From assembly GCF_020544465.1 (NCBI RefSeq), contig NZ_CP066126.1, positions 1,488,001-1,552,000 of the forward strand: DNA of 64,000 nucleotides. The letters are read 5' to 3'. The notes beneath the pieces are model-generated. The model did not search any database and was not told the DNA's origin. It saw only the letters and a program-made list of their open reading frames with translations. Made by a program: the position numbers and the translations under genes. Shown here piece by piece: positions 23,530 through 30,711 of this stretch. This stretch comes from Chromobacterium rhizoryzae. GTDB taxonomy: Bacteria > Pseudomonadota > Gammaproteobacteria > Burkholderiales > Chromobacteriaceae. Every line of letters begins with the position of its first letter. Position 1 is the stretch's first letter.

Positions 23530-25518
23530 TCAGCGCTTGGTGACGTAGTCAGGCAGGCCGCTGATCTTCTTCTCGTAGTCCGGCACATTGATGGGCCGCA
23601 CGCTGTTGTTGCCCTGAATCATCGACGGAATCGCCACCGCGTGTTCCGCCAGATCCCAGCCCAGAATGGTTTCATCCGCTTCGCCGGGGTCTTGCGGCCC
23701 GGTGATCGACTCATAGCCCAAGAGGCTGTTCAAGGTGACGTTGCGGCCGAGCAAGCGGCTGATCTCCCTGAGCGCCGCGGTCTCGTCGCTGAGCGGCTGG
23801 CTGGTGCGGAACAGGCGGGAGAGGGCGGTTCTGGGCACGTAGACGCGCATCATGATGCCGGTGGCGCCGGAGTCGTTGTCCAGCGCGTAGCCGTAGGCGA
23901 CGTTCGGATCGCCGGCGATGTAGAGGCCGCGCCAGATCGGCTGCAGATCCTGGGTGCGGCGGGTGATGCCGGCGGTGACGATGCTTGTGGCGGCGGCGCG
24001 GGAGCCGCCGTGATAGCCGGCGAAGACATAGCCCTGGTCCAGCAGCTGCTGATGGGTGGCCAGCAGGCGCTCCTGGCTCCAGTTGCCGGTGGTGCCGTTG
24101 GCGAGGAATTCCACCGGCTCGCCCTGCGCGAAGAAGCTTGAGCCGGGGTGGTACTCGCGGTTGACGTGGGCGCCGTCGGCGTTGGCGGCGGCGCAAGGCT
24201 CGCTGTCGGCCGGGCAAGTCAGGGACAGCACGTCCGCTCTTTGCGCGTCGTCGGCGCTGGCGTCGGCGTGGTTGGCGCGATAGGCGTTCAAGCGCGCTTC
24301 CGCCTCGGCCAGGCCTTCGCGGGCCAGTTCCGGCGTTTCGCGCACCGCGGTGCCCAATTGCTCCAGCGCCTCCGGATCTTGCGCGCCGCTGACCGGGCGG
24401 GAATGGATCAAGTCATCGACCACCTGGCGGAAACGGTCGAAGGACAGCCGGGTGGCGATGTATAGCCCGACGATGTTTTCCACCCGGAAGCCGCAAGCGG
24501 ACAGCTCTTCCCATCCTCTGGGCTGGCGGCTGCGGGCCAGGGATTCCAGCGGGATGCCGCAGACGCGGTGGGCGGACAGCGCGCCCAAGGCGTTTTCCTT
24601 GCTGAAGTGCACCCGGTGCTGGATGGGCGCTTTGGCCAGCGGTTTGAATTCATTGATCTGCGGCTTGCCGGCCACCACCTGGTACAGCTTGCCTTCCCAG
24701 GTCTTGTTCAACTGGCAGCGGTTTTGGGTGACGTAGTTGTAGATGGCGTCCAGCGGGTCCAGCCAGCACAGCAGGACGCCGCTATGCCATTCGCTCCAGC
24801 GCTTTTGCCGGTTGTGCTGCGTGGGCGCGGCGGTGTAGCCCACGCCCGGCCAAGACAGGATGATGTCGTTTCTTGGATTGGCGGAGCTGAACGCCAGCTT
24901 GGCCTTGTCCGGCCAGCGCGCCAGCGCGGCGTTGTCCAGGTCCACGCTGTACAGCGGCGAGTGATCGACGATCTTCTTATTGCTGTCCATGTCCATGATG
25001 AACAGTTTGATGCTGGTGGGCGCGTCTTTGCCGATGGGCACCACCCAATTCAGCGTGAACCATTCGGTGCGGCGCTTATGGGTGAATGTCTTGACCTTGC
25101 CGTCCGGGGCGGCCAGCTCAATGGTCAAAGTGCCCGGCGCGTGGCCGGTGCTTTGGCCATCGTTGATCCGGACCTTGGCGAAGTTGTCGATCTTGATGGT
25201 GGCGCTATTATTGGCCGCGGCGATGAGACGGTCTTGCACGAACATCGAGTAATACAGCACGCCTTCGTCCGGCGACGGGGTGATTTGCAGCGGCAATGAG
25301 GTGCTGATGAATTTACCCGGTTCCGCCGGCGAGAGAATGCAGTTGTCCGCGCATTGCTTGAAGATTTCGAAATCGGTTTTGATGACGGAACTGGCGGCCT
25401 GTTTGAAACTGGCGGTTTGCGCCGATCCGGCGGCAAAGGGGCTAGCTTCGTCGGTTTCGCACGCCGACAATAAGGGCATCAGGCCCGCGGCAAGGGCAAG
25501 GCTTTTATACAATCGCAT
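23530..25518 (-). CDS. Exotoxin A/cholix-family ADP-ribosyltransferase toxin
   Basis: A 662-residue relative of Pseudomonas exotoxin A (PE, 638 aa) and cholix (666 aa), which ADP-ribosylate diphthamide on eukaryotic eEF2. Domain I (~45-300) contains VLYYSMFVQD, LNWVVPIG and KRWSEWHSG. Domain II (~301-425) contains SAHRVCGIPLESLARSRQPR followed by GW, keeping the furin-type site (cut expected after Arg334). Domain III (~450-662) has GYHG (His503, PE H440), GLYIAGD (Tyr533, PE Y470), AYGYA (Tyr544, PE Y481) and ETILGW (Glu616, PE E553). All eight PE cysteines have counterparts (56/60, 251/268, 320/342, 435/442). The protein ends LPDYVTKR, without a REDLK/KDEL tail. The signal peptide ends LLSAC, a lipobox. 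Upstream DNA is AT-rich, which suggests acquisition by transfer. Confidence 0.93.
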   Translation of the reverse strand: MRLYKSLALAAGLMPLLSACETDEASPFAAGSAQTASFKQAASSVIKTDFEIFKQCADNCILSPAEPGKFISTSLPLQITPSPDEGVLYYSMFVQDRLIAAANNSATIKIDNFAKVRINDGQSTGHAPGTLTIELAAPDGKVKTFTHKRRTEWFTLNWVVPIGKDAPTSIKLFIMDMDSNKKIVDHSPLYSVDLDNAALARWPDKAKLAFSSANPRNDIILSWPGVGYTAAPTQHNRQKRWSEWHSGVLLCWLDPLDAIYNYVTQNRCQLNKTWEGKLYQVVAGKPQINEFKPLAKAPIQHRVHFSKENALGALSAHRVCGIPLESLARSRQPRGWEELSACGFRVENIVGLYIATRLSFDRFRQVVDDLIHSRPVSGAQDPEALEQLGTAVRETPELAREGLAEAEARLNAYRANHADASADDAQRADVLSLTCPADSEPCAAANADGAHVNREYHPGSSFFAQGEPVEFLANGTTGNWSQERLLATHQQLLDQGYVFAGYHGGSRAAATSIVTAGITRRTQDLQPIWRGLYIAGDPNVAYGYALDNDSGATGIMMRVYVPRTALSRLFRTSQPLSDETAALREISRLLGRNVTLNSLLGYESITGPQDPGEADETILGWDLAEHAVAIPSMIQGNNSVRPINVPDYEKKISGLPDYVTKR

Positions 25519-25860
25519 ATGGCGCTCCTAAGTGATGGAATGAAGCGAGCGAGCCATTGTTGTGATCATTTTTGTAAATGATTGAATTTTATATTTACAG
25601 TATTTCGCTGTTTGTTTTTTAAGGTCAATGGTAAATAATTACAGTTCTATGTCATTGATTTTGATTGTTAAATTGTTTTTTAGGAAAGTATTAAATAAAG
25701 ATGGTTTTGTAAGGACTTTATTGTTGTTTATATTGATGTGATGGATGGATATTTAAATGTGGGTGGCATTTTATTGGCCGCGGGTTTTTATTGAGGGAGG
25801 GGGCGGAATGGCGATGCGGTTTCAATTAGACCGCCTTGGCTTGACGTATTTGGCCGTTTA
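25519..25860. promoter_or_regulatory. AT-rich region upstream of the toxin gene
   Basis: About 340 bases of markedly AT-rich DNA precede the toxin gene (ribosome site AGGAGCGCC before the ATG). On the minus strand a TTGACC at about 25630 could be a -35 box, but no -10 at the right spacing is convincing. No gene is visible. The composition contrast with both sides suggests horizontally acquired sequence. Confidence 0.5.
25565..25582. promoter_or_regulatory. Inverted repeat upstream of the toxin gene (operator candidate)
   Basis: ATCATTTTTGTAAATGAT has perfect 7-bp arms (ATCATTT / AAATGAT) around TTGT, 47 bases before the toxin start codon. It may bind a repressor. It does not match the orientation of a Fur box (AATGAT then ATCATT), so no regulator is named. 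Confidence 0.45.
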
Positions 25861-26228
25861 GCCAACCCTTTTCGCCATGCTATCGCGCGGCATGGTCGGT
25901 ATCGGCATAAGTGTTAATGGCGGGCGCTGGCGGGGAGCTCTCACGGGCTGCCGGTTCCAAGATGCCGGTCTGTCAACCCCGTTAGGCGTCTGCCGCCTCC
26001 ATTCTGCGTTGTCTTGAGGTATCCGCCTGGCTTGCCAACCGATTCTGTCAGCCGTCGTGTGGCTAGGATAGGGCCGTCGGCTTTCTCCGCGTGGGTATCG
26101 CTGCGCTCCACCCACCCTACCCAGGGGATGCAGCGCGAGGCGTCAGTCCGTAGGGTGGGTGGAGCCACCGGCGATACCCACCGGCAGCGGCTTCGGGAGC
26201 CCGCCGACAGCCGGTCTTGAACCGGCCC
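25861..26228. other. Gene-free region with a long palindromic element
   Basis: No supported gene between the toxin region and the dihydroorotase gene. The frames present are random-looking. The only clear structure is the inverted repeat at 26091-26181. Confidence 0.5.
26091..26181. repeat. Palindromic GTAGGGTGGGT-type repeat
   Basis: Left arm GTGGGTATCGCTGCGCTCC continues into ACCCACCCTAC (to 26120); right arm GTAGGGTGGGTGGAGC begins at 26150 and ends GGCGATACCCAC at 26181. The arms are inverted copies separated by ~29 bases. Similar GTAGGGTGGG...ACCCAC units are common dispersed repeats in many proteobacteria (from memory). Confidence 0.75.
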
Positions 26229-27566
26229 TCAGCGCATAAACCGCAGCGGCAGGCCCTGGCAGTCCGGCTGGATGCGGCCCTGGAACCAAGCCAATTGACC
26301 GGAAACGATGGTGGCGCTGACCGCGTGGCGGAAGGCCAGATGCGGGAAGGGGGTCCAGCCGCAATGAGCCAGCAGGGCGTCGCGGCAGACCGGACGCGGC
26401 GCGGGCAGGCGCTGCACCAGCGTCAGATCGGCCCAATAGCCTTCGCGCAGATAGCCGCGTTCGGCGATGGCGAAGCGGGTGGCCACCGCGTGGCTGGTCT
26501 TGTCCACCAGTTGCGGCAGCGTCAGTTCGCCGTCGGCCACCAATTCCAGCAGCGCCGGCAGCGCGTGCTGGACCAGCGGCAGGCCGGCCGGGGCCTGTGT
26601 GTAGGGCTGCTGTTTTTCCTCCCAGGCGTGCGGCGCGTGATCGGTGCCGATCAGATCGATGCGGCCGTCGCGCAGCGCCTGGCGCAGCGCGTCGCGGTCG
26701 GCGCGGCTTTTGATCGCCGGATTGCATTTGATCAGGTGGCCCAGACGGGCGTAGTCGCCGTCGTCCAGCAGCAGGTGGTGGACGCAGGCTTCGGCGGTGA
26801 TGCGCTTGCCAGCGACGGGGCCGGGCCGGAACAGCTCCAGTTCGCGCGCGCTGCTCAGGTGCAGCACGTGCAGTTGGCTGCCGTGGCGTTGCGCCAGCTC
26901 CACCGCCAGCCGGGTGGATTGGTAGCAGGCTTCGGCGTCGCGGATCAGCGGGTGCTGGTCCGGCGGGATGTCGTCGCCGAAGCGCAGCCGCCAGGCGGCT
27001 TCGCGCTCGCGGATGCGCGGCGTGTGTTCGCAGTGGGTGAGGATGGGCAGCGGGCAAGCGGCGAACAGCCGCTCCAGCGCGGCCGGGTCGTCCAGCAGCA
27101 GGTCGCCGGTGCTGGCGCCCATGAACACTTTGACGCCGGCGGCGCGGTTGGGCGGCAGCGCGGCGATCAGCGCCAGATTGTGGCGGGTGGCGCCCAGGTG
27201 GAAGCCGTAATTGGCCACGGAGTGGGCGGCGGCGCGGCTTTCCTTGTCCGCCAGCGCGTCCAGGCAGGTGGTGGCCGGCCGGGTGTTGGGCATGTCCATG
27301 AAGCTGGTGACGCCGCCGGCCACCGCGGCGCGGGATTCGCTGGCGATGCTGCCCTTGTGCGGCGCGCCGGGTTCGCGGAAGTGGACTTGGTCGTCGATCA
27401 TGCCGGGCAGCAGCCATTGGCCGGCGGCGTCGATGTCGATGTCGCCGGGGCGGCCGGGCAGGCTGGCATCGATGCGGCGGATGCGGCCGTTGCCGACGCG
27501 CAGGTCGGCTTCCCACTCGCGGCCGTCGCTGACCAGGCGGGCGTTGCGGATCAGGATGTCGCTCAT
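26229..27566 (-). CDS. pyrC: Dihydroorotase, amidohydrolase type (zinc-limitation paralogue)
   Basis: A 445-residue type I dihydroorotase, an enzyme of pyrimidine synthesis. The metal-site motif is LPGMIDDQVHFREPG (D-x-H), with SFMDMPNT, the Lys of GVKVFMG, THCEH, HVLHLSS and the catalytic Asp in IGTDHAPH. Its ATG directly follows the stop of the gamma-carbonic-anhydrase-like gene (TGAATG). In other bacteria a second pyrC of this kind lies with folE2 and COG0523 genes under Zur as a stand-in during zinc starvation; the same set is present here. The main pyrC is presumably elsewhere. Confidence 0.85.
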   Translation of the reverse strand: MSDILIRNARLVSDGREWEADLRVGNGRIRRIDASLPGRPGDIDIDAAGQWLLPGMIDDQVHFREPGAPHKGSIASESRAAVAGGVTSFMDMPNTRPATTCLDALADKESRAAAHSVANYGFHLGATRHNLALIAALPPNRAAGVKVFMGASTGDLLLDDPAALERLFAACPLPILTHCEHTPRIREREAAWRLRFGDDIPPDQHPLIRDAEACYQSTRLAVELAQRHGSQLHVLHLSSARELELFRPGPVAGKRITAEACVHHLLLDDGDYARLGHLIKCNPAIKSRADRDALRQALRDGRIDLIGTDHAPHAWEEKQQPYTQAPAGLPLVQHALPALLELVADGELTLPQLVDKTSHAVATRFAIAERGYLREGYWADLTLVQRLPAPRPVCRDALLAHCGWTPFPHLAFRHAVSATIVSGQLAWFQGRIQPDCQGLPLRFMR

Positions 27567-28127
27567 TCAGAACTCGTTTTGCAGCGCTTTGTAGCCGCGC
27601 ACCAGTTCGCTGTTGGCGCGCAGCACGTCTTCGGAGAATTCGGCGGCGGACACGCTGGCCTTGGGCAGGCGCGCGGTGTCGCTGGCCGCGCCTATGCGTT
27701 CGGTGGAGGCCACGTAGCAGCCGGCCGGCAGTTCGCAGCCGTCCACCACCGCGTTGTGGCGCACCACGCAGCCGTCGCCGACGCGGCAGTTGAACAGCAC
27801 GCTGTTGAAGCCGACGAAGACGCGTTCGCCCACGGCGCAGGGGCCGTGGATGATGGAGCGGTGGGCGATGGAGGTGTGCGCGCCTATGGCGACGGCGGCG
27901 CCGGCCTTGGAGTGGATGACCACGCCGTCCTGGATATTGGAGTGGGGGCCGATGACGATGGCTTCCATCTCGCCGTTGGCGTCCACTTCGTCGGCGCGGA
28001 TCACCGCGTAGGGGCCGATGAAGACATGGTCGTGGACGATGATCTTGCCGCAGAGGATGGCGGTCTTGTCGACGTAGGCGGATTCGGCGATCACCGGCAG
28101 GTGGCCGGAGGGGTTTTTGCGTATCAA
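27567..28127 (-). CDS. Gamma-carbonic-anhydrase-like left-handed beta-helix protein
   Basis: A 186-residue protein built of hexapeptide repeats (AILCGKIIVHDHVFIGPYAV, VVIHSKAGAAVAIGAHTSI). Gamma-carbonic-anhydrase positions are recognisable: Arg in VIRADE, Gln in NIQDG, and His in VVIH and AHTSIAH. I start at the TTG at 28127, which has AGGGAG 6 bases upstream; the frame beyond it is only repeat sequence. Location in a Zur-type operon suggests a metal-flexible replacement for a zinc carbonic anhydrase (inference). Confidence 0.75.
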   Translation of the reverse strand: MIRKNPSGHLPVIAESAYVDKTAILCGKIIVHDHVFIGPYAVIRADEVDANGEMEAIVIGPHSNIQDGVVIHSKAGAAVAIGAHTSIAHRSIIHGPCAVGERVFVGFNSVLFNCRVGDGCVVRHNAVVDGCELPAGCYVASTERIGAASDTARLPKASVSAAEFSEDVLRANSELVRGYKALQNEF

Positions 28128-28141
28128 GCGCTGCTCCCTGA

Positions 28142-28278
28142 GAGAGTGTTCACGATCTGCTGCGCTGCGGCAATACGGCGTTGAGAACATCTTCGAAATG
28201 CTCATGTACCGAATGTACATTCCGCTTTCTCCGCTGTTCTCGCCTTGTCTCGCTCTTGCTCGCGAGATCGTGGATTGC
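28142..28278 (+). repeat. Family 1 MITE-like element, copy 11 (137 bp)
   Basis: Ends are partly decayed (GAGAGTGTTCACGATCT ... GAGATCGTGGATTGC), the centre is intact. The right end touches the TAA stop codon of folE2 (TTA on this strand, 28279-28281). It lies inside the zinc-sparing operon and so should be transcribed with it. Confidence 0.82.
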
Positions 28279-29163
28279 TTATGAGAGTTGGCTGGCCGCC
28301 ACCGCGTCGTGCGGGTGCAGGCTTTCCTGGTGGCGGACGTCGACCCGGCTCAGGCCGTGGCCGGCCAGCGCCGCTTGCAGCCGGCGCGCGGCGTCTTCCA
28401 CATACATCAGATTGGCGCCGTTGAGGGCGGCGAAGGCTTGTTCGTCGGCGCGCTTGACCGCGGTTTGCACCGGGGTGGCCAGCGCTTGTTCGGCCAGGTC
28501 TATGCGCATCGCCAGCTCCCAGCCGGCGGCGTCGGCGGGGATGTCGAAGCGCAGCCGCGCCTGGCTGCGCTGGCTGTGCGGGGTGGCCAGGGTGGCGTGT
28601 TCCAGCAGCCAGTCGTAAACCGCGTCCGGCGTGGCCGCGCGCTCCTGTTGGCGGAAGGCGTCGGCGATCAGCCTGCGCGCCAGCGCGGCGGAGCAGGGGC
28701 AGGTGGAGGAGTAGGCGATTTCCACTTCGGCCCACAGCCGGCAGCCGTCGCCGTCGAGTTCGGCGCCCAGCGCGGCGGGGTAGGCCTTCCAGCCGGACAG
28801 GCCCGGCGTGGCCAGCGCCGGGCGCTGGCACAGCAGTTCGAAGCGGAATTCGGCACGGGCGGCGTCGCTGCCGCAGTCGGCGTGGCTGTCCGCCATCGCC
28901 CGCAGCAGCCGGCTTAGGGCGTCCGGGCTGAGCGGCGCGGCGTCGGCGTGGGCTTGCAGCAGCCGGTAGAGCCGGGACATGTGGATGCCCTTGATCGCCG
29001 GCCGGGGCAGGTTGACTTGCGCGCTGGCGCGGGCGGCGACGCAGCCGTGGGCGGCGTCCGCCAGCCGCAGCGGCAGCGCGATGCCGTCCATGCCCACCCA
29101 GTTCAAGGGCAGCAGCGCGGCGGCGGCGCCGCTGCGCGCGATATCGGGCAGCGGGGCGTTCAT
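28279..29163 (-). CDS. folE2: GTP cyclohydrolase FolE2 (type IB)
   Basis: A 294-residue type IB GTP cyclohydrolase, which makes dihydroneopterin triphosphate for folate and queuosine synthesis without needing zinc. The family motif is YSSTCPCSAALARRL with the conserved Cys; QVNLPRPAIKGIHMSRLY and SRVDVRHQESLHPHDAVA are also typical. Its ATG overlaps the stop of the COG0523 gene (ATGA). A Zur-box palindrome stands before the operon, matching the known replacement of zinc-dependent FolE by FolE2 in zinc starvation. Confidence 0.9.
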   Translation of the reverse strand: MNAPLPDIARSGAAAALLPLNWVGMDGIALPLRLADAAHGCVAARASAQVNLPRPAIKGIHMSRLYRLLQAHADAAPLSPDALSRLLRAMADSHADCGSDAARAEFRFELLCQRPALATPGLSGWKAYPAALGAELDGDGCRLWAEVEIAYSSTCPCSAALARRLIADAFRQQERAATPDAVYDWLLEHATLATPHSQRSQARLRFDIPADAAGWELAMRIDLAEQALATPVQTAVKRADEQAFAALNGANLMYVEDAARRLQAALAGHGLSRVDVRHQESLHPHDAVAASQLS

Positions 29164-30401
29164 GCGGCGTCCTCGGCAAGGGTGTCCAGCGGCGGGAAGG
29201 GGTCCGGCAGCAGCGCCCAGGCGGCCGGGCCGGCGGCCATTTCGGCCTCGTCCAGCAGGCAGTCGTCCAATTGCCGGCGTAGTTCGGCTTCGTTCATGGC
29301 GATGCCGATCAGCACCAGTTCCTGACGCGCGTCGCCGATGCCGTCCCGCCAGTGGCTTTCGATCTGGCGCAGGCTGTCTTCGTCCTGCGGCCAATATTCG
29401 CGCGGGGTGGCGGCCCACCATTGGCCGGCCAGTTCGTGGCGGCACACCGCGCCGGCCTGCGACCACAGCTGGGCGTGGGCCGGGCGGCTGGCCAGCCAGA
29501 AATAGCCCTTGGAGCGCAGCACGCCCGGCCATTCCCGCTGCGCCAGTTCAAAGAAGCGCTGCGGGTGGAAGGGGCGGCGCGCGCGGTAGACGAAGCTGGC
29601 GATGCCGTATTCCTCGGTTTCCGGCGTGTGCTCGCCGCGCAGCTCGCTGAGCCAGCCGGGGGCGTCGGCGGCGGCGTCGAAGTCGAACAGGCCGGTGTCG
29701 AGCACCGCGTCCAGCGGCACCTGGCCGAAGCGGGCTTCGACGATGCGGGCGCGCGGGTTGAGCTGGCGCAGGATGCCGGCCAGCCGTTCCTTGTCCGCGG
29801 CGTCGATCAGATCGGTCTTGTTGAGCACGATCACGTCGCAGAACTCCACTTGTTCGATCAACAGGTCCGCCACCGTGCGCTCGTCGGCCTCGCCCAGGGA
29901 TTCGCCGCGTTGCCGCAGTTGATCGCGCGAGGCGTAATCGCGCAGGAAGTGACAGGCGTCCACCACGGTGACCATGGTGTCCAGCCGCGCGGAGTCGGCC
30001 AGGCTGCGGCCTTGCTCGTCGGCGAAGGTGAAGGTTTCCGCCACCGGCAGCGGCTCGGCGATGCCGGTGGATTCGATCACCAGCTGGTCGAAACGGCCTT
30101 CGCGCGCCAGCCGCGACACTTCCAGCAGCAGGTCTTCGCGCAGGGTGCAGCAGATGCAGCCATTGCTCATCTCCACCAGTTTTTCCTCGGTGCGCGACAG
30201 CGCCGCGCCGCCTTCACGCACCAGGGCGGCGTCGATATTGACCTCGCTCATATCGTTGACGATCACCGCCACGCGGCGGCCCTCGCGGTTGTTGAGGATG
30301 TGGTTGAGCAAGGTGGTCTTGCCGGCGCCGAGGAAGCCGGACAGCACGGTGACCGGCAGTCTGGCGTCTAGCGCGGCGGAGGAGGAGGGCGTGGGCGTCA
30401 T
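29160..30401 (-). CDS. COG0523 GTPase, zinc metallochaperone type (ZigA/YciC-like)
   Basis: A 413-residue G3E-family GTPase. Walker A is SGFLGAGKTTLLNHIL, the metal-binding CxCC motif is SNGCICCTLREDLL, and the G4 motif is NKTDLID. The C-terminal CobW_C domain runs to about residue 370 (YGIASFVYRARRPFHP). It is the first gene of the operon and begins 65 bases from a Zur-box palindrome. Zur-controlled COG0523 proteins pass zinc to client enzymes during starvation; the clients could be among the co-encoded enzymes (inference). Confidence 0.88.
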   Translation of the reverse strand: MTPTPSSSAALDARLPVTVLSGFLGAGKTTLLNHILNNREGRRVAVIVNDMSEVNIDAALVREGGAALSRTEEKLVEMSNGCICCTLREDLLLEVSRLAREGRFDQLVIESTGIAEPLPVAETFTFADEQGRSLADSARLDTMVTVVDACHFLRDYASRDQLRQRGESLGEADERTVADLLIEQVEFCDVIVLNKTDLIDAADKERLAGILRQLNPRARIVEARFGQVPLDAVLDTGLFDFDAAADAPGWLSELRGEHTPETEEYGIASFVYRARRPFHPQRFFELAQREWPGVLRSKGYFWLASRPAHAQLWSQAGAVCRHELAGQWWAATPREYWPQDEDSLRQIESHWRDGIGDARQELVLIGIAMNEAELRRQLDDCLLDEAEMAAGPAAWALLPDPFPPLDTLAEDAA

Positions 30402-30711
30402 GGCATGGGGTCCGATTAAGTAAGGGCGATGCGGGTGGCGAAGGCCTTTGGCTGTTCGCGGTTTTTGTTATGTTATAACATTTTATTTTTCGACGGCAAG
30501 GGTCGAATATCGCCACTAGTTCTTTCTGGCTAGTCCGTCTCGCCAAAGTACTAACCGTGACTAGTGCCAATGCGCCGTCCGGCGTCGACCTTCGGCGAAT
30601 GTCGGCGCTTGCCGCCGCGTTCTAAGCTTGCAATCAAGTGAAAAGGTCCGTTTCCCCCGGTGGCTGGAGCCGCCGGCCCGTGCGGCGCGGACCCCGATAT
30701 TTGGAGGCAAG
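30402..30711. promoter_or_regulatory. Divergent control region, zinc operon and narGHJI
   Basis: 310 bases without a gene. The left part holds the Zur box. The right part should hold the narG promoter. It contains ACTAG-type motifs (for example GTGACTAG near 30558), but I find no acceptable FNR box (TTGAT-N4-ATCAA) or NarL heptamer pair. narG has the ribosome site TTGGAGG. Confidence 0.45.
30467..30485 (-). promoter_or_regulatory. Zur box
   Basis: GTTATGTTATAACATTTTA contains a perfect 12-bp palindrome ATGTTATAACAT and matches the proteobacterial Zur consensus (GNNATGTTATAACATNNC). It stands before an operon made only of zinc-sparing genes, which supports the assignment. Confidence 0.87.

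Noticed and set aside
23490..23532. A hidden KDEL-like tail reached by readthrough or frameshift at the toxin end
   Set aside because: All three frames after the stop were read; none encodes a KDEL-like sequence.
25565..25582. Fur box upstream of the toxin, since exotoxin A is iron-regulated
   Set aside because: The half-sites are arranged ATCATT...AATGAT, the opposite of the Fur core, and the hexamer pattern does not fit.
30600..30711. FNR-type site upstream of narG (TTGCAATCAAG near 30629)
   Set aside because: Only one half-site is good; spacing does not fit TTGAT-N4-ATCAA.
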